Source: Roseibacillus sp. (GTDB taxonomy: Bacteria; Verrucomicrobiota; Verrucomicrobiae; Verrucomicrobiales; Akkermansiaceae). Taken from it: 6,031 nt of DNA. The position numbers and the translations under genes were made by a program. Positions 1 through 5,495 of the stretch are shown here, one piece after another (the first letter of the stretch is position 1; each line of letters starts with the position of its first letter). The stretch covers positions 20,412-26,442 of the forward strand of contig PBNG01000034.1 in NCBI GenBank assembly GCA_002723015.1, in the 5' to 3' direction. Under the pieces are notes generated by a model that saw only the letters and a list, made by a program, of their open reading frames with translations, was not told the origin of the DNA and did no database searches.

Positions 1-816
1 GACCTTTTCCGGGGGATGAAGCCACGGATTGATTTGATCGGGGAGCACGAGTTCAAGTATCGGGTCGATTTTGATTCTCTCCTGATTGATAAGGATGTGG
101 CTGCGATTTGTGTTTCACGACCAACCAATCCCACTGGTAACGTGCTGACTGACGGAGAAATCCGGCAGCTTGCGGGACTCGCGGAGGAACATTCAATCCC
201 CCTCATCATTGATAACGCTTATGGAGCGCCTTTTCCCAATATCATCTTCGGGGAAGGAACTCCGATATGGAATGAGAACATCATCCTGACTCAGAGCCTT
301 TCCAAGACGGGACTGCCGGGCACTCGAACAGGTATTGTTATTGCCCGGAAGGAGGTGATCCGATGGGTTGCCTCCATGACCTCGATCGTGGGTCTCTCCA
401 ATACCAATGCCGGGCAGGCCATCATGCAGCCGCTGATGGAAAGTGGTGAAATTCTTCGGTTGAGCAATGAAGTGATGCAGCCGTTTTACCGGGACCGCTC
501 GAATCAAGCCCGGGCCATGATTGAAACGTATTTCGATCCTGCGCTTCCATGGCGGGTTCATAAGCGCGAGGGGGCACTCTTTCTCTGGCTCTGGTTCGAG
601 GGCCTGCCGATCAAGTCCTCTGAGCTTTACCAGCGTCTTAAGGCGAGGAATGTCCTGGTGGTGCCGGGAAATCATTTCTTCTACGGTCTGGACGAAGGGG
701 ACTGGGCTCACCGTGATGAGTGCCTGAGGATTTCGTTCACAATGCCTAAAGAGGTCGTGGAGGAGGGCTTTCGCATCATCGGAGAGGAAGTCCAGCGCGC
801 GTATGCCGGGTCCTAG
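1..816 (+). CDS. avtA: Valine-pyruvate aminotransferase, 5'-truncated by window edge
   Basis: PLP-dependent class I/II aminotransferase that exchanges amino groups between L-valine and pyruvate, giving 3-methyl-2-oxobutanoate and L-alanine in the cytosol. The frame is open from base 1 (first residues DLFRG), so the internal ATG at 16 is not the true start. About 271 residues are visible; the E. coli protein has about 417, so roughly 145 N-terminal residues lie off the window. Counting from the Met at base 16: the substrate/PLP motif RPTNPTGN is at 35-42, DNAYG at 66-70 (Asp to the pyridine nitrogen, Tyr to the PLP oxygen), SLSK with the Schiff-base Lys at 97, the phosphate-binding Arg in LPGTRTG at 104, and the carboxylate-binding Arg in CLRIS at 238. 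The blocks LPGTRTG, EGALFLWLW, LYQRLKAR and VPGNHFF follow AvtA from memory much more closely than AspC or AlaA, which supports the specific call. It ends with TAG at 814-816 and converges on the hydrolase gene 26 bases away, with no clear terminator between them. Confidence 0.9.
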   Translation, partial: DLFRGMKPRIDLIGEHEFKYRVDFDSLLIDKDVAAICVSRPTNPTGNVLTDGEIRQLAGLAEEHSIPLIIDNAYGAPFPNIIFGEGTPIWNENIILTQSLSKTGLPGTRTGIVIARKEVIRWVASMTSIVGLSNTNAGQAIMQPLMESGEILRLSNEVMQPFYRDRSNQARAMIETYFDPALPWRVHKREGALFLWLWFEGLPIKSSELYQRLKARNVLVVPGNHFFYGLDEGDWAHRDECLRISFTMPKEVVEEGFRIIGEEVQRAYAGS

Positions 817-842
817 GCACGGGTAGGAAACGAGGCAGCCTT

Positions 843-1556
843 CTAGCGTCCCTTGCCTTGCTCGAGACGCCCTAGGAGGTCCCGATGGAGGGTCCGGTTC
901 CAGAGGAGCGCCGGGTGAATGGGGGACCAGAAGTGAATATTATCGCCCCGGTGCCAGTTTGGGCTCTCAAGAGGCATCATGACTACATCGAGTGGACTGC
1001 GGTAGGAGGTAGTCGGGATCTTGAGGTCATCGTAGACTTGTTCGCTCCCCTGCAGCTTTGCGAGGAATGCACTGTTGGGTCTCATCTGGCGCGCCCCGAG
1101 GCCGGGGTAAAGGTAAGCCACATAGGTCCCATTGTGGGGGGTGGCGACGGTATGAAGTCCCCGGCAGCGCACCGCACCATCCAGCTCCTGGAGGTAGTAG
1201 CGCGAGATCAGGCCTCCCATGCTGAATGCCACGATCGAGAACTCACCATCGGGGCCCCATTTCTGATCAATGATCTCTCGGAGCTGTCTAGCCATGAGTT
1301 CGAGTCCTTTGCGTCCGTCCACCGGCCGTAATGAGGGCATGAGGCATTCGTATCCTTCGGCTGCAATGGCATCGCGAAGAAAGGAGAGCCCTATCCGGGT
1401 GTCAAAGATCCCGTGAACGATCACGACCCTTCCCTTGACAGGCAAGCTGGCCCGTGCGGCTACTTTATGTGAGACCCCGGGATGAGAATTGGTCGGGCTG
1501 CAGGAAAAAATGCCGAGCAGCAAGCTTAGGAGGATCGGTCTCAGAGGGCGTGGCAT
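843..1556 (-). CDS. Putative lipoprotein alpha/beta hydrolase, lipase-like
   Basis: 237-residue predicted serine hydrolase of the alpha/beta fold, probably acting on esters or lipids in the periplasm or at the outer membrane; the true substrate cannot be read from the sequence. The N-terminus is a signal peptide: Arg-containing start, hydrophobic stretch at about 8-18, then a lipobox-like IFSC with Cys19 as the likely lipidated residue. After it come the oxyanion-hole strand VVIVHGIFD (about 44-52) and the nucleophile elbow AFSMGG with Ser112; Ala in the first position of the motif also occurs in Bacillus LipA-type lipases. TVATPHNGT (137-144) matches the TPH-G-T block of lipases. Asp190 (in SPLDVV) and His214 (in IHPALLWN) are the best candidates to complete the triad, by order and spacing. 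The ATG at 1554-1556 places the signal peptide correctly, although no Shine-Dalgarno is visible. It reads divergently from recA and stops with TAG at 843-845. Fold and lipidation are fairly sure; enzyme specificity is open. Confidence 0.8.
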   Translation of the reverse strand: MPRPLRPILLSLLLGIFSCSPTNSHPGVSHKVAARASLPVKGRVVIVHGIFDTRIGLSFLRDAIAAEGYECLMPSLRPVDGRKGLELMARQLREIIDQKWGPDGEFSIVAFSMGGLISRYYLQELDGAVRCRGLHTVATPHNGTYVAYLYPGLGARQMRPNSAFLAKLQGSEQVYDDLKIPTTSYRSPLDVVMMPLESPNWHRGDNIHFWSPIHPALLWNRTLHRDLLGRLEQGKGR

Positions 1557-1616
1557 CGATTCAGTAGTGATGAGTTCGGAAGGGCGGGGGGCGGCTTCAG
1601 CAATACTGGGGACTCT

Positions 1617-1630
1617 AAAAGGCGCCTTTT
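1617..1630. repeat. 14-base perfect palindrome AAAAGGCGCCTTTT
   Basis: AAAAGGCGCCTTTT reads identically on both strands. As RNA it could fold only into a short hairpin (5 bp with a GCGC loop). It lies immediately downstream of a possible -10 element for the hydrolase gene, near where its transcript would begin, so it could be an operator for that gene. It could also be a weak terminator for a short transcript from either side. The sequence is certain; the function is a guess. Confidence 0.45.
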
Positions 1631-1637
1631 GCTCATT

Positions 1638-1643
1638 ATTTTA
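1638..1643 (-). promoter_or_regulatory. Possible -10 element for hydrolase gene
   Basis: On the minus strand this reads TAAAAT, five of six matches to the sigma-70 -10 consensus, and lies about 80 bases before the hydrolase ATG. No good -35 hexamer is found 16-18 bases further upstream, so the call rests on one element in an otherwise GC-rich region. The 14-base palindrome would lie next to the start point. Confidence 0.25.
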
Positions 1644-1707
1644 CAGCCGTCCTTGTCATTCGGTACATTGAAAGTCCTGATCGGGCTATCGAGTGGACCA
1701 ATGAGAG

Positions 1708-1750
1708 GGACTCGATCCGTTGCGCCGGCTGGACGTCGATCCTTCGCCGG
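1708..1750. repeat. Two imperfect direct repeats, about 21 bases each
   Basis: Bases 1708-1728 and 1731-1750 share the pattern GGAC, (G)TCGATCC, then TTCGCCGG or GTTGCGCCGG, differing by small insertions. They follow each other with a period of about 23 bases. No third copy is evident, although GGAC recurs at 1695 and 1749. The function is unknown; the similarity may reflect local duplication or chance. Confidence 0.35.
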
Positions 1751-1763
1751 ACGGAAAAGAGGG

Positions 1764-1833
1764 AGGTGCTGGAACCCGGTGAGGCCGGGGAGGGGATCGC
1801 ATTCCCGGGGGATCGGAGAGATCGAAACCACCT
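1764..1833. other. Potential cloverleaf-like secondary structure upstream of recA
   Basis: A closing stem AGGTG (1764-1768) with CACCT (1829-1833) encloses three hairpins: CCCGG/CCGGG with loop TGAGG (1775-1789), GGGGAT/ATTCCC with one G-T pair and loop CGC (1792-1806), and GATC/GATC with loop GGAGA (1811-1823). The shape resembles a tRNA, but there is no T-loop sequence, no CCA and no acceptor stem of 7 bp, so it is not a tRNA. It lies upstream of the predicted recA start point, so it is not part of the recA leader unless another promoter exists. The region is GC-rich and such stems may arise by chance. Confidence 0.25.
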
Positions 1834-1848
1834 GAAATAGGACTCTTT

Positions 1849-1862
1849 TGAACAAGTGTTCA
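1849..1862. promoter_or_regulatory. Second palindrome TGAAC-N4-GTTCA overlapping the SOS box
   Basis: TGAACAAGTGTTCA has perfect 5-base arms around four central bases. The core GAAC-N4-GTTC is the arrangement known for LexA (DinR) operators of Bacillus and relatives. It shares the half-site GTTC (1858-1861) with the TGTTC-N4-GAACA site, so only one of the two could be fully occupied at once. It may be a second operator mode, an evolutionary remnant or a chance by-product of three clustered half-sites. Confidence 0.4.
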
Positions 1863-1870
1863 CTAGAACA
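1857..1870. promoter_or_regulatory. LexA operator (SOS box) of recA, Verrucomicrobia type
   Basis: TGTTCACTAGAACA is a perfect match to TGTTC-N4-GAACA, the 14-bp LexA motif that I recall being described for Verrucomicrobia and tested on the recA promoter of Verrucomicrobium spinosum. It lies between the -35 and -10 elements, 63 bases before the recA ATG. The expected behaviour is repression by LexA and release when RecA filaments on single-stranded DNA trigger LexA self-cleavage, which makes recA autoregulated. A search by eye found no other full copy in this window. Confidence 0.85.
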
Positions 1871-1933
1871 TATTAATTCTTGCCAGTGCCGAGAGAACAC
1901 CTTAACATTGCCGAAGACCAAATCAAAATTGTC

Positions 1934-3061
1934 ATGAGTATTGTTGCTGCTAAATCTAAGCCAATGGCCAATCAGAAAGCCTCCACTGCCTCCTCGCCCG
2001 AAGAAAAGAAACCCTCCAGCAGAGCCGCTGCCACGCCGGTGAGGGACAAAGCTGCCGAGAAAATGGCCGAAGCCCGTAAGAAGAATCTCGATCTCGCAAT
2101 TTCGTCGATCCAGAAGGAATTCGGGGAAACTGCGATTATGCGGATGGGAGATGAGCATTGCATGGACGTTGATGTCATTCCCACTGGTAATCTTCTTATT
2201 GACCGGGCCTTGGGTGTCGGTGGTTTGCCACGTGGGCGCATCGTTGAGATTTACGGCCCTGAATCCTCTGGAAAGACAACCCTGACCCTGACTGCGATCG
2301 CGCAGGCGCAACGAAGGGGAGGGCTTGCTGCCTTCATCGACGTCGAACACGCCCTCGATCCACAATATGCGAGAAAGCTTGGGGTCAACCTCGATGATCT
2401 CTTGGTGTCCCAGCCCTCTTCAGGAGAGGAGGCCCTGCAGATCTGTGAGGCGCTCGTCCGGTCTAACGCGATCGATGTCGTCGTTCTCGACTCTGTTGCC
2501 GCCCTTGTGACAAAGCAGGAGCTCGAGGGAGAAATTGGTGATTCGACGGTAGGAACACAGGCTCGATTGATGAGTGCCGCAATGAGGAAGCTAACCGCTC
2601 TTATCTCCAAGGCGCGCACAGTTTGCATCTTTACGAATCAGATTCGAGAGAAGATCGGAGTGATGTTCGGCAATCCGGAGACGACACCGGGGGGCAGGGC
2701 TCTTAAATTCTTTTCCTCAGTGCGAATGGACATTCGTCGGATCGGTCAGATCAAGGCGACCGATGGCACGGTTCAGGGTAATCGTACCCGGATCAAGGTC
2801 GTGAAAAACAAGGTAGCACCACCATTCACAGAGGCCGAATTCGACATCATGTACAATGAGGGGATCTCTTCCGTAGGATCACTACTGGATCTAGCCTTGG
2901 AGTATAATTTCGTCCAGAAGCGGGGAAGTTGGTTTAGCTATGATGGAGAACAACTGGCTCAGGGTCGGGATGCGGCGAAGGAAGCTCTTCGCGCAGACGA
3001 AAAGCTCTATGCGGAACTTGAAGAGAAGGTCAAGGAGCAGCTGACTAATCCTGCGAAATAG
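1934..3061 (+). CDS. recA: Recombinase RecA
   Basis: DNA strand-exchange ATPase that filaments on single-stranded DNA, drives homologous recombination and triggers LexA cleavage. From the ATG at 1934 it has 375 residues. After a low-complexity extension rich in Ala, Ser, Lys and Glu (about 1-50), the core begins at [13 protein letters not shown]. Walker [10 protein letters not shown] is at 108-116, the catalytic Glu138 in DVEHALDP, Walker B VVVLD at 182-186, loop L1 around [12 protein letters not shown] (196-207) and loop L2 in the block ending GNPETTPGG (to 254). L1 has Thr205 where E. coli has His163. The C-terminus ([11 protein letters not shown]) lacks the acidic tail of E. coli RecA. The frame is open to a TTG at 1880, but that codon precedes the predicted transcription start; ATG 1964 (365 residues) is the other option. 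No start has a clear Shine-Dalgarno. LexA control is expected. The gene stops at TAG 3059-3061, just before a strong hairpin shared with convergent tilS. Confidence 0.96.
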   Translation: MSIVAAKSKPMANQKASTASSPEEKKPSSRAAATPVRDKAAEKMAEARKKNLDLAISSIQKEFGETAIMRMGDEHCMDVDVIPTGNLLIDRALGVGGLPRGRIVEIYGPESSGKTTLTLTAIAQAQRRGGLAAFIDVEHALDPQYARKLGVNLDDLLVSQPSSGEEALQICEALVRSNAIDVVVLDSVAALVTKQELEGEIGDSTVGTQARLMSAAMRKLTALISKARTVCIFTNQIREKIGVMFGNPETTPGGRALKFFSSVRMDIRRIGQIKATDGTVQGNRTRIKVVKNKVAPPFTEAEFDIMYNEGISSVGSLLDLALEYNFVQKRGSWFSYDGEQLAQGRDAAKEALRADEKLYAELEEKVKEQLTNPAK

Positions 3062-3073
3062 CGGAAAGGAGAG

Positions 3074-3093
3074 GCGCCGACTTCGGTCGGCGC
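3074..3093. terminator. Hairpin between convergent recA and tilS, TTCG loop
   Basis: GCGCCGAC (3074-3081) pairs perfectly with GTCGGCGC (3086-3093) around TTCG, forming the very stable C(UUCG)G tetraloop on the recA strand. It starts 12 bases after the recA stop and lies 6 bases beyond the tilS stop on the other strand. It is probably the recA transcription terminator and possibly a bidirectional one. Downstream the recA strand has only a broken T stretch (CTTCATTCT), and the tilS strand has CTCTCCTTTCC, so it is not a classic U-tract terminator. It may instead protect the 3' end of the recA mRNA. Confidence 0.7.
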
Positions 3094-3099
3094 ACGGCT

Positions 3100-4107
3100 T
3101 CATTCTATCAGTATTCGTCCTGCACGCCGGCAACAGTAAGCGTCTCCGGGCAAACTGATTCTTGCGGGCGAGTCTGGCTCCAGGAGCGGGAGGCAGCGAT
3201 CGACAAGATCCCGGGAAAGATTAGGGATCCCGGACTGCTTCAAATAGAGGAAAAGCGCCCGTCTCTGTAACGGCGCGTTGAGCTTGCGAAGTTTAGGGAG
3301 GAAGAGCCGGCCCTGTGGATCCATGAGGTCGAGAACATCGAGAAGGTGATCCAAGGCTTCTTCGCTCTCAAGGCTCGCATTCGATGCCCGCACGATCGCG
3401 GGGACAACGTCGCGTGTCATTAATTCTCCAAGCAGGGGTAGGATCTCTGAGCGAAGTCTGTTCCGGGGCGTGAAGGGATCGCCGTTACTGGCATCATCCC
3501 GGTAAGGAATCTTCTCCTCTTCGAGAAACTGATCGATCTGAGACCGCCTGAGACCGAGAAGGGGCCGGAGCAGGGTCAGCTTCTTGCGGCCTACAGTCAC
3601 GCTGGACTCGTATTTCATGCCCTTGAACCCAGACGAGCCTCGCAGGAGATTGAGAAGAATGGTCTCCGCATTATCATCCGCATGATGGGCCAGAAGTACC
3701 GTGTTGCATCGATGTTTGCGGGCGCACTCGGCAAAAAATTCGTGCCGGCAACGCCTTGCCGCGACTTCCACAGAGACCTTGTCTTCCTCCGCGCGGCGCT
3801 GGACGTTCGCACGGGCGATTTCAAAGGGCAGGTTGCAGGATTCTGCCTGGTCCCGGACGAAGGCTGCATCGTGCGCAGAAAACAGTCCACGCAACTGGTG
3901 ATTCAGGTGGCAAAGGACAACTTTGTGGCTTCCAGTTTCGATCAGGGTATGGAGCAGGGCGACCGAGTCCCGTCCGCCGGATATGCCCAGAAGGTAGCGC
4001 CGACGTGGCGAAAAGCGGGAATCGAGAATTAAGGGCATCGGTTGCAGGGCAGAGGCTAGGTTGATGTGATGACCTGAATCAAGCCGCCACCCTCCGGGGA
4101 GCCACAT
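3100..4107 (-). CDS. tilS: tRNA(Ile)-lysidine synthase TilS, short form
   Basis: ATP-dependent enzyme that attaches lysine to C34 of the CAU-anticodon tRNA-Ile, so that it reads AUA and is charged with isoleucine rather than methionine. Of 335 residues, the PP-loop motif SGGRDS is at 43-48. CHLNHQLRG (67-74), the family block AHHADDNAET (140-149) and LLNLLRG (151-157) follow, with RPLLGLRRSQI near 181-191 and the DDASN-to-RNRLR block at 204-219, all characteristic of TilS. The protein stops after a short Ala/Leu-rich helical region and a final strand ending RAGRILIE. It lacks the C-terminal TilS_C domain of the roughly 430-residue E. coli enzyme and is close in length to chlamydial TilS (about 320). 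ATG 4107 gives a slightly long N-terminus; ATG 4036-4038 (312 residues, 18 before the PP-loop motif) is a reasonable alternative, and neither has a good Shine-Dalgarno. It lies 45 bases after serS on the same strand, probably in one operon with it. Confidence 0.93.
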   Translation of the reverse strand: MWLPGGWRLDSGHHINLASALQPMPLILDSRFSPRRRYLLGISGGRDSVALLHTLIETGSHKVVLCHLNHQLRGLFSAHDAAFVRDQAESCNLPFEIARANVQRRAEEDKVSVEVAARRCRHEFFAECARKHRCNTVLLAHHADDNAETILLNLLRGSSGFKGMKYESSVTVGRKKLTLLRPLLGLRRSQIDQFLEEEKIPYRDDASNGDPFTPRNRLRSEILPLLGELMTRDVVPAIVRASNASLESEEALDHLLDVLDLMDPQGRLFLPKLRKLNAPLQRRALFLYLKQSGIPNLSRDLVDRCLPLLEPDSPARISLPGDAYCCRRAGRILIE

Positions 4108-4152
4108 CGGCGTGAGGCGCTCTCGGTGGTGAGCTGTCCCGGGTCGGGGGCG

Positions 4153-5421
4153 TTACCCGATACGATCAGCTCCGAAGTATGGTGCCAGGGCTTCCGGAAT
4201 TTTGACCGAGCCATCTGCCTGCTGGTTCTGCTCGAGGAGGGCGACGTAGAGGCGCGGAAGAGCGGTTCCGGAACCGTTCAAGGTATGACAGAGCCGGTTT
4301 TTCCCTTCCTCATCCTTGAAACGTAACTTCATGCGGCGTGCTTGATAGTCTGTGAAATTCGAGCAGCTGGACACTTCGAGATACTTGCCATGACCGGGGG
4401 CCCACACCTCAATATCATAAGTGCGGGCTGCTCCGAAGCCAATGTCCCCTCCACATAGCTCAATGACGCGATAATGGAGATTCAGGGACTGGAGCACGGA
4501 TTCGGCATGCCCTGTGAGTTCCTCGAGAGCGGCAAAGGACTCGTCGGGGTGGACAATTTGAACAAGCTCGACCTTGTCGAACTGGTGGACGCGGATAATC
4601 CCTCGTGTGTCTCTTCCTGCACTTCCTGCTTCCCTTCTCCAGCAGGGAGTGTGCGCAGTCATTTTAACCGGGAGGTCCTTTTCCTGAAGCAGGGTGTCGC
4701 GGTAGAGGTTGGTAACCGGAACCTCTGCGGTAGGAATCAGGAAGAGCTCACCGTTCTCAGTGGGATAGACCTCCTCGGCAAATTTCGGCAGCTGACCGGT
4801 TCCGATTCCGCACTCTCTTCTGGCCAGGTAGGGCACTCCGACCTCCTCGTATCCGTGGGCCTTGGTCTGGAGATCGAGAAGATACTGGATGAGTGCCCGT
4901 TGCAGGCGCGCTCCTTCACCGCGGAACACGGGAAATCCGCTCCCTGCAATCCTCACCCCGTCCTCAAAGGAGATGAGCCCGTGATGCTCTGCGAGGGCGA
5001 CATGATCCAAGGGGTTATCGATGGAAGACCTCTCGCCCCACGTTCTCAACTCCGGGTTGTCTTCCTCGCCTGTGCCCTCCGGAATATTTTCGTGGGGCAG
5101 GTTGGGTATGTTCAGAAGTAATTCAGTTTGCCGTGCCTCGGCTGTTGAACCTTCCTCTTCAAGTATTTTGATTCGGTCTCCAATTTCCTTTACCCGGGCT
5201 TCGATGGCGGAACTGTCTTCACCCTTTGCGCGCAGGGCGCCGATCTCCTTGGAAGTTTTCTTCCGGTCAGCCTGCAACTGTTGTTTGGCAGTTTCTGCCT
5301 TGCGTCGACGTTCGTCGCAGCTGAGGACCTCATCAATCATATCAGCTGAGCCATCGTGACGCCTCGCGAGGCGGTGTCTGATGGTGTCAGAATCATCTCG
5401 GATGGCTCGGATGTCGATCAT
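4153..5421 (-). CDS. serS: Serine--tRNA ligase
   Basis: Class II aminoacyl-tRNA synthetase that charges tRNA-Ser (and tRNA-Sec where present) with serine in the cytosol. Its 422 residues are the normal bacterial length. The start MIDIRAIRDD is the usual SerRS opening. A Lys/Glu/Arg-rich coiled-coil arm, which grips the long variable arm of tRNA-Ser, spans about 28-105. GTGQLPKF is at 207-214, and the serine-recognition TAEVPVT is at 231-237. Motif 2 (WRREAGSAGRDTRGIIRVHQ) occupies 261-280, followed by QFDKVEL. SSCSNFTDYQARR is at 351-363, and motif 3 (NGSGTALPRLYVALLEQNQ) is at 382-400 with its Arg at 390. All catalytic blocks are intact. ATG 5419-5421 is preceded by a C-rich stretch without a Shine-Dalgarno. 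The gene follows the ABC exporter gene by 74 bases and precedes tilS by 45, so two tRNA-function genes are likely co-transcribed. I see no T-box or other leader regulator before it. Confidence 0.97.
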   Translation of the reverse strand: MIDIRAIRDDSDTIRHRLARRHDGSADMIDEVLSCDERRRKAETAKQQLQADRKKTSKEIGALRAKGEDSSAIEARVKEIGDRIKILEEEGSTAEARQTELLLNIPNLPHENIPEGTGEEDNPELRTWGERSSIDNPLDHVALAEHHGLISFEDGVRIAGSGFPVFRGEGARLQRALIQYLLDLQTKAHGYEEVGVPYLARRECGIGTGQLPKFAEEVYPTENGELFLIPTAEVPVTNLYRDTLLQEKDLPVKMTAHTPCWRREAGSAGRDTRGIIRVHQFDKVELVQIVHPDESFAALEELTGHAESVLQSLNLHYRVIELCGGDIGFGAARTYDIEVWAPGHGKYLEVSSCSNFTDYQARRMKLRFKDEEGKNRLCHTLNGSGTALPRLYVALLEQNQQADGSVKIPEALAPYFGADRIG

Positions 5422-5480
5422 GGGTGGAAGGCCGGGATAAGAACAGCACAGGGGTGTGAGTTCACGCGAAAACTTTGAAA

Positions 5481-5494
5481 ATGCCGCTAGGCAT
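5481..5494 (-). terminator. Possible weak terminator after ABC exporter gene
   Basis: On the minus strand ATGCC pairs with GGCAT around TAGC and is followed directly by TTTTC (counting the last T of the stem) and a second TTTTC nearby. It begins one base after the stop codon of the ABC exporter gene. The stem is only 5 bp, so termination would be partial at best, and read-through into serS is plausible. A 10-base palindrome TATCCGGATA (5497-5506) overlaps the stop codon next to it. Confidence 0.35.
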
Positions 5495-5495
5495 C

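Larger units (their letters stand above)
1557..1847. other. Divergent intergenic region between hydrolase and recA
   Basis: This stretch of about 290 bases has no convincing gene. Short open frames cross it on both strands, but their translations are Arg/Ser/Pro-rich, resemble no family I know and look like chance readings. I checked it for tRNA, SRP RNA, 6S RNA and tmRNA hallmarks and found none complete. It holds a 14-base perfect palindrome, two imperfect direct repeats and a GC-rich segment with several small hairpins, each listed separately. The recA promoter begins immediately after it. Confidence 0.6.
1848..1876 (+). promoter_or_regulatory. Predicted recA promoter
   Basis: A -35 element TTGAAC (1848-1853, 4/6) and a -10 element TATTAA (1871-1876, 4/6) are separated by exactly 17 bases. 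The LexA palindrome fills the right 14 bases of that spacer, ending where the -10 begins, so bound LexA would block RNA polymerase. Transcription would start at about 1883. This places the in-frame TTG at 1880 at or before the start point and argues that translation begins at a downstream ATG. The elements are individually weak; their spacing around the operator is the support. Confidence 0.6.

Noticed and set aside
193..711. 172-codon open frame on the minus strand inside avtA
   Set aside because: It is a shadow of avtA, which has all aminotransferase motifs on the other strand.
885..1331. 148-codon open frame on the plus strand inside the hydrolase gene
   Set aside because: It is antisense to the hydrolase, whose signal peptide and catalytic motifs are clear.
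1629..1835. Small 68-codon plus-strand frame in the recA upstream region
   Set aside because: No Shine-Dalgarno, Arg/Ser/Gly-rich without known similarity, and it overlaps the structured DNA. It looks like a chance frame.
1700..1840. tRNA, SRP RNA or tmRNA gene
   Set aside because: The stem arrangement and phrases such as GATCGAGTCC on the minus strand looked suggestive, but no T-arm pairs correctly, there is no 7-bp acceptor stem or CCA, and the SRP core (GGAAG and AGCAG) is missing.
1541..2365. 274-codon open frame on the minus strand over recA's 5' half and its promoter
   Set aside because: It lies antisense to a certain recA, runs through the LexA promoter, and its Gly/Ser/Arg/Phe-rich translation matches no family I know.
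4474..5121. 215-codon open frame on the plus strand inside serS
   Set aside because: It is antisense to conserved SerRS catalytic motifs and has no start signals or recognisable domains. Strong selection on the serS frame explains it.
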